A DNA stretch of 64,000 nucleotides from Terriglobia bacterium (GCA_020073485.1 JAIQFB010000016.1:43103-107102), one strand, 5' to 3'. Positions 53,029-62,046 are shown, numbered from the stretch's first letter. Numbers and translations: made by a program. Notes: generated from the letters alone by a model not told the origin.

Positions 53029-54231
53029 ATGCCGAACCCTGGTGCCCCCAACCCACCACGATGGTCCGCCGAGGACTCTTTCCTCGAGCTGCTGATCGAC
53101 ACGCTCGAGAATCTGGATGGGCCGGCGCGCGGGCAGTTCCTGCAGCGTTTTTTTCGATCCATCGCGCAGGTGGATCTGGACGAAACGCAAAGTCTCAATC
53201 TCTGGGAGCAGGCGCTGGTCCGCAAGCGCGAGCTTTCCGAAAGCCTCGGCAAGCGTGTCGCCTTTCAGGCGGCTCTGCTGGATGTACTGGCTTCCGCCAA
53301 CCTGCTGCGACTTCCCGTCCTGATGGAATATGAGGAGCTGCGCAAGCTGCAGATCAATGCCGCAACCGATCCCCTGACCGGTCTCTATAACCGGCGATTT
53401 TTCGACGACTTCTTCGATAAGGAACTCAACCGGTCGGTCCGCTATACACACCGGCTCGCCCTTGTCGTTTTCGACTTGCACCGGTTCAAGGAAGTCAACG
53501 ACCGCTACGGCCACCCGCAAGGGGACCTGCTGCTGCAAATGGCGGCCTCTACGCTGCGCAAATCCCTGCGTACTTCAGACTATGCCTTCCGCATCGGCGG
53601 CGACGAGTTCGCTCTGCTTCTCCCGCAATCCGATCCGGAACAAGCGGCCTCCCTGAGCCGCCGCTTGCGCGCCGCCTATGCCGCGGCCATTGAGCCTCTG
53701 ATGATGGGAATTCCCCTGGCCCTGGATTTTGGCCTGGCGGTTTATCCTGATGATGGTGAGTCGAAGGAAGTCCTGATCCGCGTCGCCGATGAGCGGCTCT
53801 ATCAACTCAAGAACGGAGTGCTTCCCTCGCAGCGGGCGCGAACCGCAGCCCCCGCCGCGCCTCCGCCGGAGCCGCAACTGCAGGAAGTTCCCTCTGCTCC
53901 GAAATCTGCTCCTAAACCTTCCCCGGAGCCGCTCCCCGCGGCCGCTACTTCGGCCAAGGAGTCGGATCGCAGGCGCTGGGAACGAGTTTCCCTGGCCAAG
54001 ACTCACGCCTATGCGCTCATCGGAGAGGGAGTCGAATTTACGGCGCGTGTGATTGATCTAGGCTATGGCGGGGTGGCTCTGGAAACCACGCGTCCCAGGG
54101 ATCTCGGCGAGGATTTTCATGCCGTGCTGCACGTGCCGATCCTGCCTCCGGTGCGCGTCAACTTGCGGCGCGTGTATCAAGGGCCCGGGGTTGCCGGGGC
54201 CACACGCATCGGCTGTTCCTTCGTGACCTAG
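53029..54231 (+). CDS. GGDEF diguanylate cyclase with C-terminal PilZ domain
   Basis: 400 residues from the ATG (a TTG just before is possible). The N-terminal 110 residues are helical. The GGDEF domain has DPLTGLYNRRFFDDFF, the metal Asp149 in VVFDLHRFKEVNDRYGH, RIGGDEFALLLP with GGDEF at 190-194, and an inhibitory I-site RTSD at 181-184. It should make c-di-GMP from GTP. After a Pro-rich linker (about 275-310), the last 90 residues look like a PilZ domain (RRRWERVSLAKTHAYA, then VIDLGYGGVALET), whose motifs are partly altered. Synthesis and sensing would be on one chain. Confidence 0.9.
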   Translation: MPNPGAPNPPRWSAEDSFLELLIDTLENLDGPARGQFLQRFFRSIAQVDLDETQSLNLWEQALVRKRELSESLGKRVAFQAALLDVLASANLLRLPVLMEYEELRKLQINAATDPLTGLYNRRFFDDFFDKELNRSVRYTHRLALVVFDLHRFKEVNDRYGHPQGDLLLQMAASTLRKSLRTSDYAFRIGGDEFALLLPQSDPEQAASLSRRLRAAYAAAIEPLMMGIPLALDFGLAVYPDDGESKEVLIRVADERLYQLKNGVLPSQRARTAAPAAPPPEPQLQEVPSAPKSAPKPSPEPLPAAATSAKESDRRRWERVSLAKTHAYALIGEGVEFTARVIDLGYGGVALETTRPRDLGEDFHAVLHVPILPPVRVNLRRVYQGPGVAGATRIGCSFVT

Positions 54232-54383
54232 CAGCAGGACAGGCTCTTGTGGTGAGCGAAGCGAATCATTAGCTTGTCGCCTTTGATTTCCTGCTGCCTT
54301 TGTTCTTGCCGCGTCGAAACTAAATCCCGACAGGCCATCCTTCGTTTCATTCAGGATAAAAAGCCCGCCCTACTGCCATCGCA

Positions 54384-54794
54384 TCATTCCAGCAGCCGGT
54401 GCAACCGTTCATCAAACGGGCTGCCCAGCGACGCCTGGATCTGCTCGCGAAATTTTTTGGTATGCGCGGCGGCAACGTGCGCGTCATACGCCTGCTGGTC
54501 CTGCCAGACCTCGACGATGGAGAAATGGTTGGGGCGGTCGGCTTGCACATAGACTTCGATGCGCATTGCTCCCTTGTCCTTGCGCGTGTCGACGGCATAT
54601 TGCTTCAGCAGTTTGTTCACGTTCGCCGCGTCGGTGGGCACCGAATCCACGTGAATCACCGCGTAAATCGCGCCGCTCTTGGCTGTCTCTTGCGATTGGG
54701 CCGGCCCGGCAAACCAGGTCGCCGCCAGAATCAATACCGCTACTGCATGAAGCGCTCTCCACGTCACTGGATTCCATCTCCTTGAATTCGGCAT
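54384..54794 (-). CDS. Exported antibiotic-biosynthesis-monooxygenase-domain protein
   Basis: 136 residues. An N-terminal signal (about 10-34, ending GPAQSQ) is followed by an ABM domain: IYAVIHVDSVPTDAANVNKLLKQYAVDTRKDKGAMRIEVYVQADRPNHFSIVEVWQDQQAYDAHVAAAHTKKFREQI. ABM-fold dimers act on quinols, hemes or polyketides without cofactors; exported versions are of unknown role. It converges on the GGDEF-PilZ gene. Confidence 0.85.
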   Translation of the reverse strand: MPNSRRWNPVTWRALHAVAVLILAATWFAGPAQSQETAKSGAIYAVIHVDSVPTDAANVNKLLKQYAVDTRKDKGAMRIEVYVQADRPNHFSIVEVWQDQQAYDAHVAAAHTKKFREQIQASLGSPFDERLHRLLE

Positions 54795-55089
54795 TTCCTG
54801 CCTCCTGAATTACAGGTCTGGGCTCCGCTTGGATCCCAGCTTTAATAAAGTTCTGGGTCGCTTGGAGGCCACCATGAATACGGGCCTTAGTCTGCTTCAA
54901 GCCTGGCAATCAGGTCCACCTGAGCCTGGCCTTTTGGACGTTCCACAAACGGCCGACGCAGCATACTATATGCGCACGTTAGTGGGTACGGGGGCGACAA
55001 AATTCATTGTCTTGAAATTGGGGAAGGCGTAGAATCCCCCGGCATTAACTAAATCGGGAACCCCCGCTTGTCTGCAAGGAGAGACCGTG

Positions 55090-57354
55090 ATGCGAAGATT
55101 CATCCTGCTATCCCTCGCGATTGTCTCGATGGTGCTGTTCGTGGGTATCGTCTCCCAGGCTCAGTCAGGGCCCTTTTTGACGCACCATCTTCGTGATGCA
55201 ACATCTAATGGGCAGGCGCCTTCCGTTGGGCGACTTCCCGCGGCCGCGACTATGCAACTCGACATTGTTCTGCCGCTGCGCAACCAGGCAGACTTGGATA
55301 CTTTTCTGCAAGAAGTCTACGATCCTGCAAGCCCCTTATACCGGCATTTCCTCACGGTGCAAGACTTCACCGAGAGGTTCGGCCCCACCCAGGAAGATTA
55401 TGACGCTGTGGTGCGTTTTGCTAGAGCCAACGGCTTTGCCGTTGTCGGCGGCTCCCGCGATGGCATGGATGTGCAGATTGCCGGCTCGGTGAGCGCCGTC
55501 GAAGCGGCCTTCCATGTGAACATGGGCGTGTTCCGGCACCCCACGGAGAACCGCACGTTCTACGCTCCGGATCGCGAGCCCACGGTGAGCTTGCCGGTAC
55601 AGCTGTGGCACGTCTCGGGTTTGGACAACTTCTCGATTCCGCAGCCCCTTTTCCACCATAGAGACCTCACAGTGAAGTCCAGCGCCACTACCGGCTCGTG
55701 TCCTTCAACCGCTTTTTGCGGCAGCGACATGAGGGCGGCTTACTACGGGGGAGGGCCTCTCACTGGAGCCGGCCAGAACATCGGGTTGCTGGAATTCTAC
55801 GGATACGATATCGCGGACTTGAACACCTATTACGCGAACATTGGAAAGGCGCTGTCTGCCGCGGTCACCGGCATTTCCACGGACGGCACAAGCTTGACCT
55901 GCCTGTATTCCAGTGGCTGCGACGATACCGAGCAGATTCTCGACATGACTCAAGCGCTGGGAATGGCGCCGGGCATTTCGACGCTCTATGTGTATGTGGG
56001 GTCCACGGATACCGCCATTCTTAGCAGCATGACGACGCATACTCCGCTGCCTCTGCAATTGAGCTGTTCATGGGGCTGGAGCCCGGCGGACCCTGCCGCC
56101 GATGATCCGTACTACAAAAAGATGGCGGCTCAAGGCCAGAGCTTCTTTGTAGCGGCCGGTGACAGTGACAAGTGGACTACGCGCAATTACCCTTATCCCG
56201 CGGAAGATGCGAATGTCACTGCCGTTGGCGGCACGGACTTGGCAACTAGCGGCGCGGGTGGGTCCTGGAGTTCGGAAATCGGCTGGGTCGACGGCGGCGG
56301 CGGAATTTCCCCGGATGGAATTGCGATTCCCTCATGGCAATTGCTCTCCGGTGTGATCACATCGAGCAACGGTGGGTCCACGTTCTATCGAAACGGCCCG
56401 GACGTTTCTGCGAATGCCAATTTTACGTTTTACGTTTGCGCTGATCAAACCACCTGCACTGCGAACACTTATGGCGGAACCAGTTTTGCGGCGCCTATGT
56501 GGGCCGGCTACATAGCTCTGGCCAATCAACAGGCGGCAGCCAACGGCGGTCCCCCGGTGGGCTTCCTGAATCCGGCGATTTACTCGATTGGTTTGTCGTC
56601 TTCCAGCTATGCTGCCGATTTCCATGACATCACCAGCGGCAATAACGGCTTTCCCGCAGTCACCGGCTACGATTTGGACACCGGCTGGGGCAGTCCGAAC
56701 GGGGCCAGCCTGATCAACGCTCTCGCCGCAACCTCGCCGAGTCCGAATTTCACCATTTCTGCCTCGCCCGCTTCGGTCTCCATCGTACAAGGCAGCAGCG
56801 GGTCATCAACGATCACGACTGCCGTCTCCGGCGGCTTTAGCGCTGCCGTTGCTTTGAGCGCGACTGGCCAGCCGTCTGGGGTGACTGTGAGTTTCAGTCC
56901 CGCGTCCATCGCCGCGCCGGGCTCGGGCACCTCAACCATGACCTTGACCGTGGCCTCGACAACCGCGACCGGCACGTACTCGATCACCGTAACTGGCGTG
57001 GGTGGGGGTGTCACCCAATCCACCACCGTCTCGCTCACCGTCACCGCCCCGACGCCGCCCAATTTCACACTCTCCGCCTCACCCACGAGTCTCAGCATTT
57101 CGCGCGGTTCTCATGGAACGACCACGATCACGATTCACCCCACCGGCGGCTTCACCGGCGGCGTGACTCTTTCGGCGACCGGCATGGGAGCGGGCGTGAC
57201 GGCGTTGTTTTCACTGAACCCGGCAACGACCACAAGCGTTCTCACGTTGACCGCCAGCAGCACCGCTTCGAGAGGCACTTTCACCATCACGGTGCACGGC
57301 GTGTCGGGCGCTCTGAGCCATACAACCACGATCAGTGTCACGATACACCGCTGA
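55090..57354 (+). CDS. S53 (sedolisin/kumamolisin) peptidase with Ig-like C-terminal repeats
   Basis: 754 residues from the ATG eight bases after AGGAG. A signal peptide (1-24) and an activation propeptide (about 50-170) precede the catalytic domain. The Ser-Glu-Asp site is visible: Glu281 and Asp285 in DDTEQILDM, the oxyanion Asp358 in AAGDSD, and Ser465 in YGGTSFAAPMW. The calcium site is near FHDITSGNNGFPAVTGYDLDTGWGSP. After about 560 two Ser/Thr-rich Ig-like repeats follow (NFTISASPASVSIVQG and NFTLSASPTSLSISRG). It is a secreted acid-stable endopeptidase, likely active on proteins outside the cell. Confidence 0.93.
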   Translation: MRRFILLSLAIVSMVLFVGIVSQAQSGPFLTHHLRDATSNGQAPSVGRLPAAATMQLDIVLPLRNQADLDTFLQEVYDPASPLYRHFLTVQDFTERFGPTQEDYDAVVRFARANGFAVVGGSRDGMDVQIAGSVSAVEAAFHVNMGVFRHPTENRTFYAPDREPTVSLPVQLWHVSGLDNFSIPQPLFHHRDLTVKSSATTGSCPSTAFCGSDMRAAYYGGGPLTGAGQNIGLLEFYGYDIADLNTYYANIGKALSAAVTGISTDGTSLTCLYSSGCDDTEQILDMTQALGMAPGISTLYVYVGSTDTAILSSMTTHTPLPLQLSCSWGWSPADPAADDPYYKKMAAQGQSFFVAAGDSDKWTTRNYPYPAEDANVTAVGGTDLATSGAGGSWSSEIGWVDGGGGISPDGIAIPSWQLLSGVITSSNGGSTFYRNGPDVSANANFTFYVCADQTTCTANTYGGTSFAAPMWAGYIALANQQAAANGGPPVGFLNPAIYSIGLSSSSYAADFHDITSGNNGFPAVTGYDLDTGWGSPNGASLINALAATSPSPNFTISASPASVSIVQGSSGSSTITTAVSGGFSAAVALSATGQPSGVTVSFSPASIAAPGSGTSTMTLTVASTTATGTYSITVTGVGGGVTQSTTVSLTVTAPTPPNFTLSASPTSLSISRGSHGTTTITIHPTGGFTGGVTLSATGMGAGVTALFSLNPATTTSVLTLTASSTASRGTFTITVHGVSGALSHTTTISVTIHR

Positions 57355-57488
57355 TCGTTAACCATTGGCTATCTGCATTCGCGATGCTACCGCGAAATCG
57401 CGAGGATTCCGGACCCCGGCGAGACCGGCTCCTCCGGGAAGCCGCGCATCTCTCGCAATGCCTGGTCGCCTCAACCGGCGGACGGCAC

Positions 57489-57517
57489 TTGGCACAGCTT
57501 GACGGATCGCGTATCAT
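57489..57517 (+). promoter_or_regulatory. Candidate sigma-70 promoter of rpmE
   Basis: TTGGCA (57489-57494) and TATCAT (57512-57517) are separated by 17 bases; each is 5 of 6 to consensus. The start of transcription would be about 85 bases before the bL31 ATG. Prediction only. Confidence 0.5.
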
Positions 57518-57607
57518 GGAAAATTGTCCGCTGACCAAGCGACGCGACTGTAGGCCCGGCGCCTGACCGGGGATCGCGCAGACCGGCCAGCCGGCGGGAG
57601 ATCTGCC

Positions 57608-57865
57608 ATGAAACCGAACATTCACCCGGACTACCATGCGGTCACAGTGCATTGCGCCTGCGGCCATGCGTTCCCCACGCGCTCGACCATCAAGGGCGAC
57701 TTGCTGCGCGTCGAAATCTGCTCCAACTGCCATCCCTTTTTCACCGGCAAGCAGAAGCTCGTGGATACCGCTGGCCGCGTCGAGCGATTTACCAAGAAAT
57801 ACGAGAAGGCCGCCGAGGCGCAACAAGCCATCAAGGACGCCAACAAGAAGAAGCCGTCGTTTTGA
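57608..57865 (+). CDS. rpmE: Ribosomal protein bL31 (zinc-binding type)
   Basis: 85 residues. The protein has the four zinc cysteines: Cys16 and Cys18 in VHCACGH, Cys38 and Cys41 in [15 protein letters not shown]. This is the C-plus form that normally functions in zinc-replete cells. It binds near the central protuberance of the large subunit. The C-terminal tail is Lys/Ala-rich. The gene stands alone, with REP-like hairpins after it. Confidence 0.95.
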   Translation: MKPNIHPDYHAVTVHCACGHAFPTRSTIKGDLLRVEICSNCHPFFTGKQKLVDTAGRVERFTKKYEKAAEAQQAIKDANKKKPSF

Positions 57866-57958
57866 ACAGGCGCGTGCGGAAAGCTGCCGTACCGCCGGGC
57901 CGAACATTCGGTCGGACGGCCAGCGTTCCGCGCATGCGGCCTTTAGGCCCTGAACCTT

Positions 57959-58012
57959 CAGGGGCTGAAGCCCTGGAAAATTCGGATTGAACGCCGGGGC
58001 TCAGGCCCCGGC
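57959..58012. repeat. REP-like double hairpin after rpmE
   Basis: CAGGGGCTGAAGCCCTG (57959-57975) and GCCGGGGC-TCAG-GCCCCGGC (57993-58012). The GGGCTGAAGCCC core matches the element at 14816-14949. It may double as a terminator for rpmE, although no T-run follows. Confidence 0.65.
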
Positions 58013-58116
58013 CTCCTGGAAGACGCAACCATCGAGCAATTTTCAAACTCGGAGCCTGCATGTGTGTGCGGCGGCTATCCACGGTTCCCTCAGAGGTGTA
58101 GAATGCCGCGCGACAC

Positions 58117-59721
58117 ATGGCCGCTCAACCGATGACCTCTCCGCAGCCGGATCGCGTGCAGTTCGAGGCCGCCCAGCCGCGCGTGACGCTGCGCAACCAC
58201 TTCACGCATCCTTTTGACTCGGCCATTGCCGCGGCGCGCACCTGCTACGCGCCGCGCCTGATCGGCCCCGAGGAAATTACCGACAAGCAGCGCCTGCAGA
58301 TCGGCGCGTCCACGTTCTACGGCGGCCACCACACCGTCTATCAGCACGCACACTTTGAATTCGGCCTCGAAAACGTCAGCCGGCAATTCGTCTGGTCGTT
58401 CCTGCACGCGCACCCGTTCTATAACTCCGAGCAACAGAGCCAGCGTTACGTGCGCCTCACGCATGCCTCCGCCTACTTGCCGCCCGAGCAGCCTGGATTC
58501 GGCGCGGCCGAGCGCGCCATTTACGAAGATGCCGTGGCGCGCGCCTGGGGCTACTACAAACAGCTGACCGCGCTGCTCGAAGGCGACGCCCGCGAAATCC
58601 TCGGCGACATCTGGCACATCAGCCCGATGTCTCACCCCAAGCGCGTGGAAAAAGTGGATCGCCAGGCAGGCAAGCGCGCCATCGAAGTCGCGCGCTACGT
58701 CCTGCCCGTCGCGGCCGCGACCACCATGGTGCACACGCTTTCCGGCATCGTGCTGCATCGCCTGCATCGCATGGCGGCGGCGTCGGATACTCCGGCCGAG
58801 GCGCGCGCCGTGGTCGGCGAAATGGTCGCGCGCGTGCGCGAGATCGACCCGCAATTTTTCGATCGCTTTGAAAATGCGCCGATGGAGCAGGAAGAGATGC
58901 CGGAGTGGTCGCACGTTTCGGCGGGATCGGCGCGCGAGGCCAGCGACCCAGAAGCATTTGCCCGCGAATTCGACGCGCGCCTCGCCGGACGCGTCTCCCT
59001 GCTGACGGATTTTTCGCCGAACGCGCCGCGCGTGGTTGCCGAATCCTACCGCGCCGTCCTCGGCCTCACCGAAAGCGCCTGCCCGGACGCCGAGGCCATC
59101 GACCGCCTGCTGAATCCCGCGCGAAACGCGTATCGTCTGGAGACGCTCAACATCGGCGTCCACGCGCCGATCATGCGCGCGCTGCAGCACGCGAATTTCA
59201 CCTTCGCCAAAAAAATCAGCCATACCGCCGACAGCCAGGACCAGCGCCACCGCATGGTTCCCGGCTCGCGTCCGCTGCTGATGCTGGCCGATACGCGCTC
59301 TCCCGATTTCGTCACGCCCATGCTCATCGCGGGAAATGCGCAGGCCCGCGAAGTCTACGAGCGCGCGATGGCCGACGCCTGGGCCGCAAAAAACGAATTG
59401 CTCGACCGCGGCGCGCCCGCCGAAATCGCTCTCTACCTGCTGCCCAACGCCAAGTCCATCCGCCTGGTCGAAACCGGATCGCTCCTTCACCTGCTGCACA
59501 AGTGGACCATGCGCACCTGCTTCAACGCGCAGGAGGAGATTTACCAGGCATCGATGGAAGAGGTCGAGCAGGTGCGCGCCGCGCTCCCGTCGCTCGGCCG
59601 TTACCTCGGCCCGCCGTGCTACATCCGCGCCGGCATCGCCACGCCCATCTGCACAGAAGGCTCCCACTTCTGCGGCGTGAAAGTCTGGCAGGAATTTCCC
59701 AAGATCGAGCGGCGCATTTGA
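58117..59721 (+). CDS. thyX: Double-length FAD-dependent thymidylate synthase (ThyX) protein
   Basis: 534 residues, about twice a normal ThyX. Two ThyX-like halves are visible. The first has TFYGGHHTVYQHAHFEF and, after RQFVWSFLHAH, a SEQQSQRY segment like the C-part of the ThyX motif. The second (from about 345) has RALQHANFTFAKKISHTADSQDQRHRMVPGSRP with an RHR triplet, and later LHKWTMRTCFNAQEEI. The canonical RHRxxSxNE motif is thus split between halves. Such a protein would methylate dUMP to dTMP using FAD and methylene-tetrahydrofolate, perhaps with a composite site. An ATG five codons in is an alternative start. Confidence 0.82.
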   Translation: MAAQPMTSPQPDRVQFEAAQPRVTLRNHFTHPFDSAIAAARTCYAPRLIGPEEITDKQRLQIGASTFYGGHHTVYQHAHFEFGLENVSRQFVWSFLHAHPFYNSEQQSQRYVRLTHASAYLPPEQPGFGAAERAIYEDAVARAWGYYKQLTALLEGDAREILGDIWHISPMSHPKRVEKVDRQAGKRAIEVARYVLPVAAATTMVHTLSGIVLHRLHRMAAASDTPAEARAVVGEMVARVREIDPQFFDRFENAPMEQEEMPEWSHVSAGSAREASDPEAFAREFDARLAGRVSLLTDFSPNAPRVVAESYRAVLGLTESACPDAEAIDRLLNPARNAYRLETLNIGVHAPIMRALQHANFTFAKKISHTADSQDQRHRMVPGSRPLLMLADTRSPDFVTPMLIAGNAQAREVYERAMADAWAAKNELLDRGAPAEIALYLLPNAKSIRLVETGSLLHLLHKWTMRTCFNAQEEIYQASMEEVEQVRAALPSLGRYLGPPCYIRAGIATPICTEGSHFCGVKVWQEFPKIERRI

Positions 59722-59783
59722 TGGGCCGGATTGGGGGCGTCCAATGTGCACCTTGACGACCCGGATCGCGCCTAAAAAAACAC

Positions 59784-59859
59784 CGTCATTCCGAGCGAAG
59801 CGAGGAATCCCTCTTGGATCTAAACCCCGGAGAGATTCCTCACTTCGTTCGGAATGACG
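59784..59859. repeat. Palindromic CGTCATTCC-type repeat, copy 2
   Basis: Two 26-base arms (59784-59809 and 59834-59859) are inverted repeats with only two differences, both of which become G-U pairs in RNA. Key arm residues are CGTCATTCCGA and GAGGAATC. Related to the longer element at 12107-12220. Lies between the thyX gene and a membrane protein gene. Confidence 0.85.
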
Positions 59860-59905
59860 TGGATAGTTGGCCCAGTCGCAAGATGCAGGCCTTGACCACA
59901 CTCCC

Positions 59906-60397
59906 ATGACCAGCCGCGGCAGCCTCGCCTATTACCTTGCCGCGTGGGTGTGCGGCTGTTTCTTCATGGCGGTGGCATTCTGGCTCGAAATGCAATTTTC
60001 CCGCGCGGCTTCCTTGCAGGGAACATTTCAAAGCGTAAGTTTTCTGGGATTCTGCTTTTTCGGCCTGATCTTCGGCGCCGTGCCGTCCATCCTATTCGGA
60101 TGGACATTGCGCCGCCTGATGAAACTCTTTCACGTAGAAATAATTTGGCTTTGGGTTGCGGCAGGGGCAGCCCTGGCTTTGTTGCTTATCTGGAGTCTCG
60201 GCGGCCTCGGACATCTCCTGCAAAATCCGCGCACCCTCCCGTACTCCGCATTGCCCATCTGGCCGTTCCTGGTCGTCGGGCCGCTAGACATGCTGGAAGG
60301 CAGTCTTTGGGTGACGCTCCCGGTAGGAGCCGTGACCGCCGCCGTCCTCTTCGCGGTCCACACCGCGTTTGAACGGAACGCGGAAGCGCAACAGTAG
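59906..60397 (+). CDS. Four-helix membrane protein of unknown function
   Basis: 163 residues from the ATG at 59906; an upstream extension overlaps the repeat and is rejected. Four hydrophobic segments are at about 8-24, 38-60, 82-100 and 125-155, with basic residues between the second and third (LRRLMKLFH). No family is recognised. The TAG stop is the first part of a palindromic repeat element, so its 3' end may have been shaped by repeat insertion. Confidence 0.6.
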   Translation: MTSRGSLAYYLAAWVCGCFFMAVAFWLEMQFSRAASLQGTFQSVSFLGFCFFGLIFGAVPSILFGWTLRRLMKLFHVEIIWLWVAAGAALALLLIWSLGGLGHLLQNPRTLPYSALPIWPFLVVGPLDMLEGSLWVTLPVGAVTAAVLFAVHTAFERNAEAQQ

Positions 60398-60470
60398 GAC
60401 AGGCTTCAGCCTGTCTGCTTTTGATCGTCATTGCCGCTTCCCAAACCCGACAGGCTGAAGCCTGTCCTGC
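60395..60470. repeat. REP-like palindrome pair (copy of 27351 element)
   Basis: GGACAGGCTTCAGCCTGTC and GACAGGCTGAAGCCTGTCC in opposite orientation, 30-odd bases apart, as at 27351-27425. The element begins at the stop codon of the membrane protein gene. It is followed by a direct-repeat-like stretch with CACCCTTCG and CAGGGCAAGCG each present twice (60484-60552). Confidence 0.82.
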
Positions 60471-60554
60471 TGAATTCACGAATCACCCTTCGTTTCACTC
60501 AGGGCAAGCGAATCACCCTTCGGTCGCCCCATTGGCCTCAGGGCAAGCGCACCC

Positions 60555-61664
60555 TTAACTTCGCCACCTCAGCGTCACCGGTCCATCCAGCGGATGCGCC
60601 ATCGGCGCGCCCGTCGCCTGGGACGCCAGATACGCCGCCTTCAACTGAAAATACCAGCGCGCCTGCCGGTCGGCGTCGTCGATCAGCATCATGCGCGGCT
60701 GCACTTTCAGGCCCGGCTGCTGCCGCTCGATCACGTCTTGATCCTGCCCGATAAACCGCTTACCGAAAAATTTCAGAACCGGCGTCACCGGAAACCAGCG
60801 GAACAGATTCCACGCCGCCACGAAATCCAGGCGGCACACGTCGCGCCGGATCGGCGTCACGGTCGTGCGGTTGGTGAACCAGCGCGAGCCGCAGCGCACG
60901 ATTTCCGTGCGCACGTTTGGCAGAACGAAATCGATTTGCGTGGTGACCTGCTCGCCGTAAAACCGCAGCAGCTTGTACGGCCCGCTATTTGCCGAAGGCG
61001 CGTGCGAGGCCATGCGGAACCCCATCGGGATCGGCTCGAACGTTTTCTGCTTTTCGCGAATGCTCCGCCGGCTGCGCCAGTACCACGATTGATGCACGAA
61101 CGGCCCGTGCGCCGGGTCCATGAGGCCGGTAATCCCCGTATCCATATTGCAGGTGAGATCGGCGGTGAGATGCGTGATGCGGAAGTCTTCGCTGAATTTC
61201 GGCAGTTCAGGCACAGGAGGAATCGCCGTACGATCCACGGCACGCCCCTCTGAATTCGCGAGGTACACCCACACGTACCCGTCGCGCTCCTCGCACGGAA
61301 AGCTGCCCGCGAAAATGCGGTCGCACTGCAGCCTGGAATCCGCCGTGATAGAGGGGACTTCCTTGCACTGCCCGGTATGCGCGTCAAACCGCCAGCCGTG
61401 ATACGTGCACTCCACCGTCTGCCCGTCGCACGACCCCGCCGATAGCGGAAACGCCCGGTGAGGACAAACATCGCGCAGCGCAAATGCTTTTCCCGCAGCG
61501 TCGCGCCCCAGCACGAGCGGAACTTCCAGCCGCATCGAAGTCACCAGCGCCCGCCCGTGCATCTCCTCGCTGCGCAGCGCCGGATACCAGAAGCCCCACA
61601 GAAGTTCGCCGTCAATGTTTGAGGCGGTTACACCGGGGATCGATATGGATGAGTTTGTGGTCAT
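60555..61664 (-). CDS. Rieske non-heme iron oxygenase, alpha-subunit type
   Basis: 369 residues from the ATG at 61664. The Rieske 2Fe-2S motif is CPHRAFPLS with Cys67 and His69, then CTYHGWRF with Cys86 and His89. The catalytic domain has NMDTGITGLMDPAHGPFVHQ, with Asp183, His186 and His191 as likely iron ligands. The arrangement is of the VanA/PobA/phenoxybenzoate or chlorophyllide-a-oxygenase-like type. It needs a reductase partner, which is not adjacent. The substrate is an aromatic or polycyclic compound, not identifiable here. Confidence 0.88.
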   Translation of the reverse strand: MTTNSSISIPGVTASNIDGELLWGFWYPALRSEEMHGRALVTSMRLEVPLVLGRDAAGKAFALRDVCPHRAFPLSAGSCDGQTVECTYHGWRFDAHTGQCKEVPSITADSRLQCDRIFAGSFPCEERDGYVWVYLANSEGRAVDRTAIPPVPELPKFSEDFRITHLTADLTCNMDTGITGLMDPAHGPFVHQSWYWRSRRSIREKQKTFEPIPMGFRMASHAPSANSGPYKLLRFYGEQVTTQIDFVLPNVRTEIVRCGSRWFTNRTTVTPIRRDVCRLDFVAAWNLFRWFPVTPVLKFFGKRFIGQDQDVIERQQPGLKVQPRMMLIDDADRQARWYFQLKAAYLASQATGAPMAHPLDGPVTLRWRS

Positions 61665-61782
61665 GCGCAAACGCAAGCCTATGATATACCGATCACTCTT
61701 TCTGGCAACTTCCCGGTTGTTCTGAACCCATTCCTGAGTCTTTTTGCTTGAACGACCACATCGAAAGGAAGAATATTGCGTG

Positions 61783-62046
61783 ATGAACGCATGGGAGACC
61801 GCGATCTTAAAGGCTTACGATTATTGCGGCGGATGCGCCGTCAATCGGAAGATATATAGCCACGTCGGGAACTTCATTCGGTTAACGAAGGCACATCTCG
61901 AACTTACCGTTCACGGTGGGAGACCTGCTTACGTTCACCAAGTTAGGAGCCATATTGCAAACCTCGTTCAAAGCGGCGATCTCAAACTTGTCAGTAGAGG
62001 AAATTATTGCTTAACGGCGAAGGGGAGAAATCGCATCAAGCCATGA
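61783..62046 (+). CDS. Small winged-helix-like protein
   Basis: 87 residues from the ATG at 61783, with AAGGAAGA upstream. AHLELTVHGGRPAYVHQVRSHIANLVQSGDLKLVSRGNYCLTAKGR resembles the N-terminal winged helix of Mrr-like restriction proteins and similar DNA-binding domains. It has no nuclease domain. The function is unknown; the AT-richer context suggests horizontal transfer. Confidence 0.55.
   Translation: MNAWETAILKAYDYCGGCAVNRKIYSHVGNFIRLTKAHLELTVHGGRPAYVHQVRSHIANLVQSGDLKLVSRGNYCLTAKGRNRIKP

Noticed and set aside
54829..55032. Possible 67-residue gene
   Set aside because: No ribosome site, no recognisable motif, and it lies in the promoter region between the ABM and S53 genes.
58090..59907. 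Long open frame antisense to thyX (about 600 codons)
   Set aside because: GC-rich third positions create long antisense frames; the sense ThyX product has clear motifs and the antisense product has none. The same holds for long antisense frames over 23668-24510, 40960-42093, 49572-50729 and 62560-63924.
60484..60552. Tandem repeat array with CACCCTTCG
   Set aside because: Only two imperfect units; too short to call a functional array, so it is only mentioned with the adjacent palindrome.
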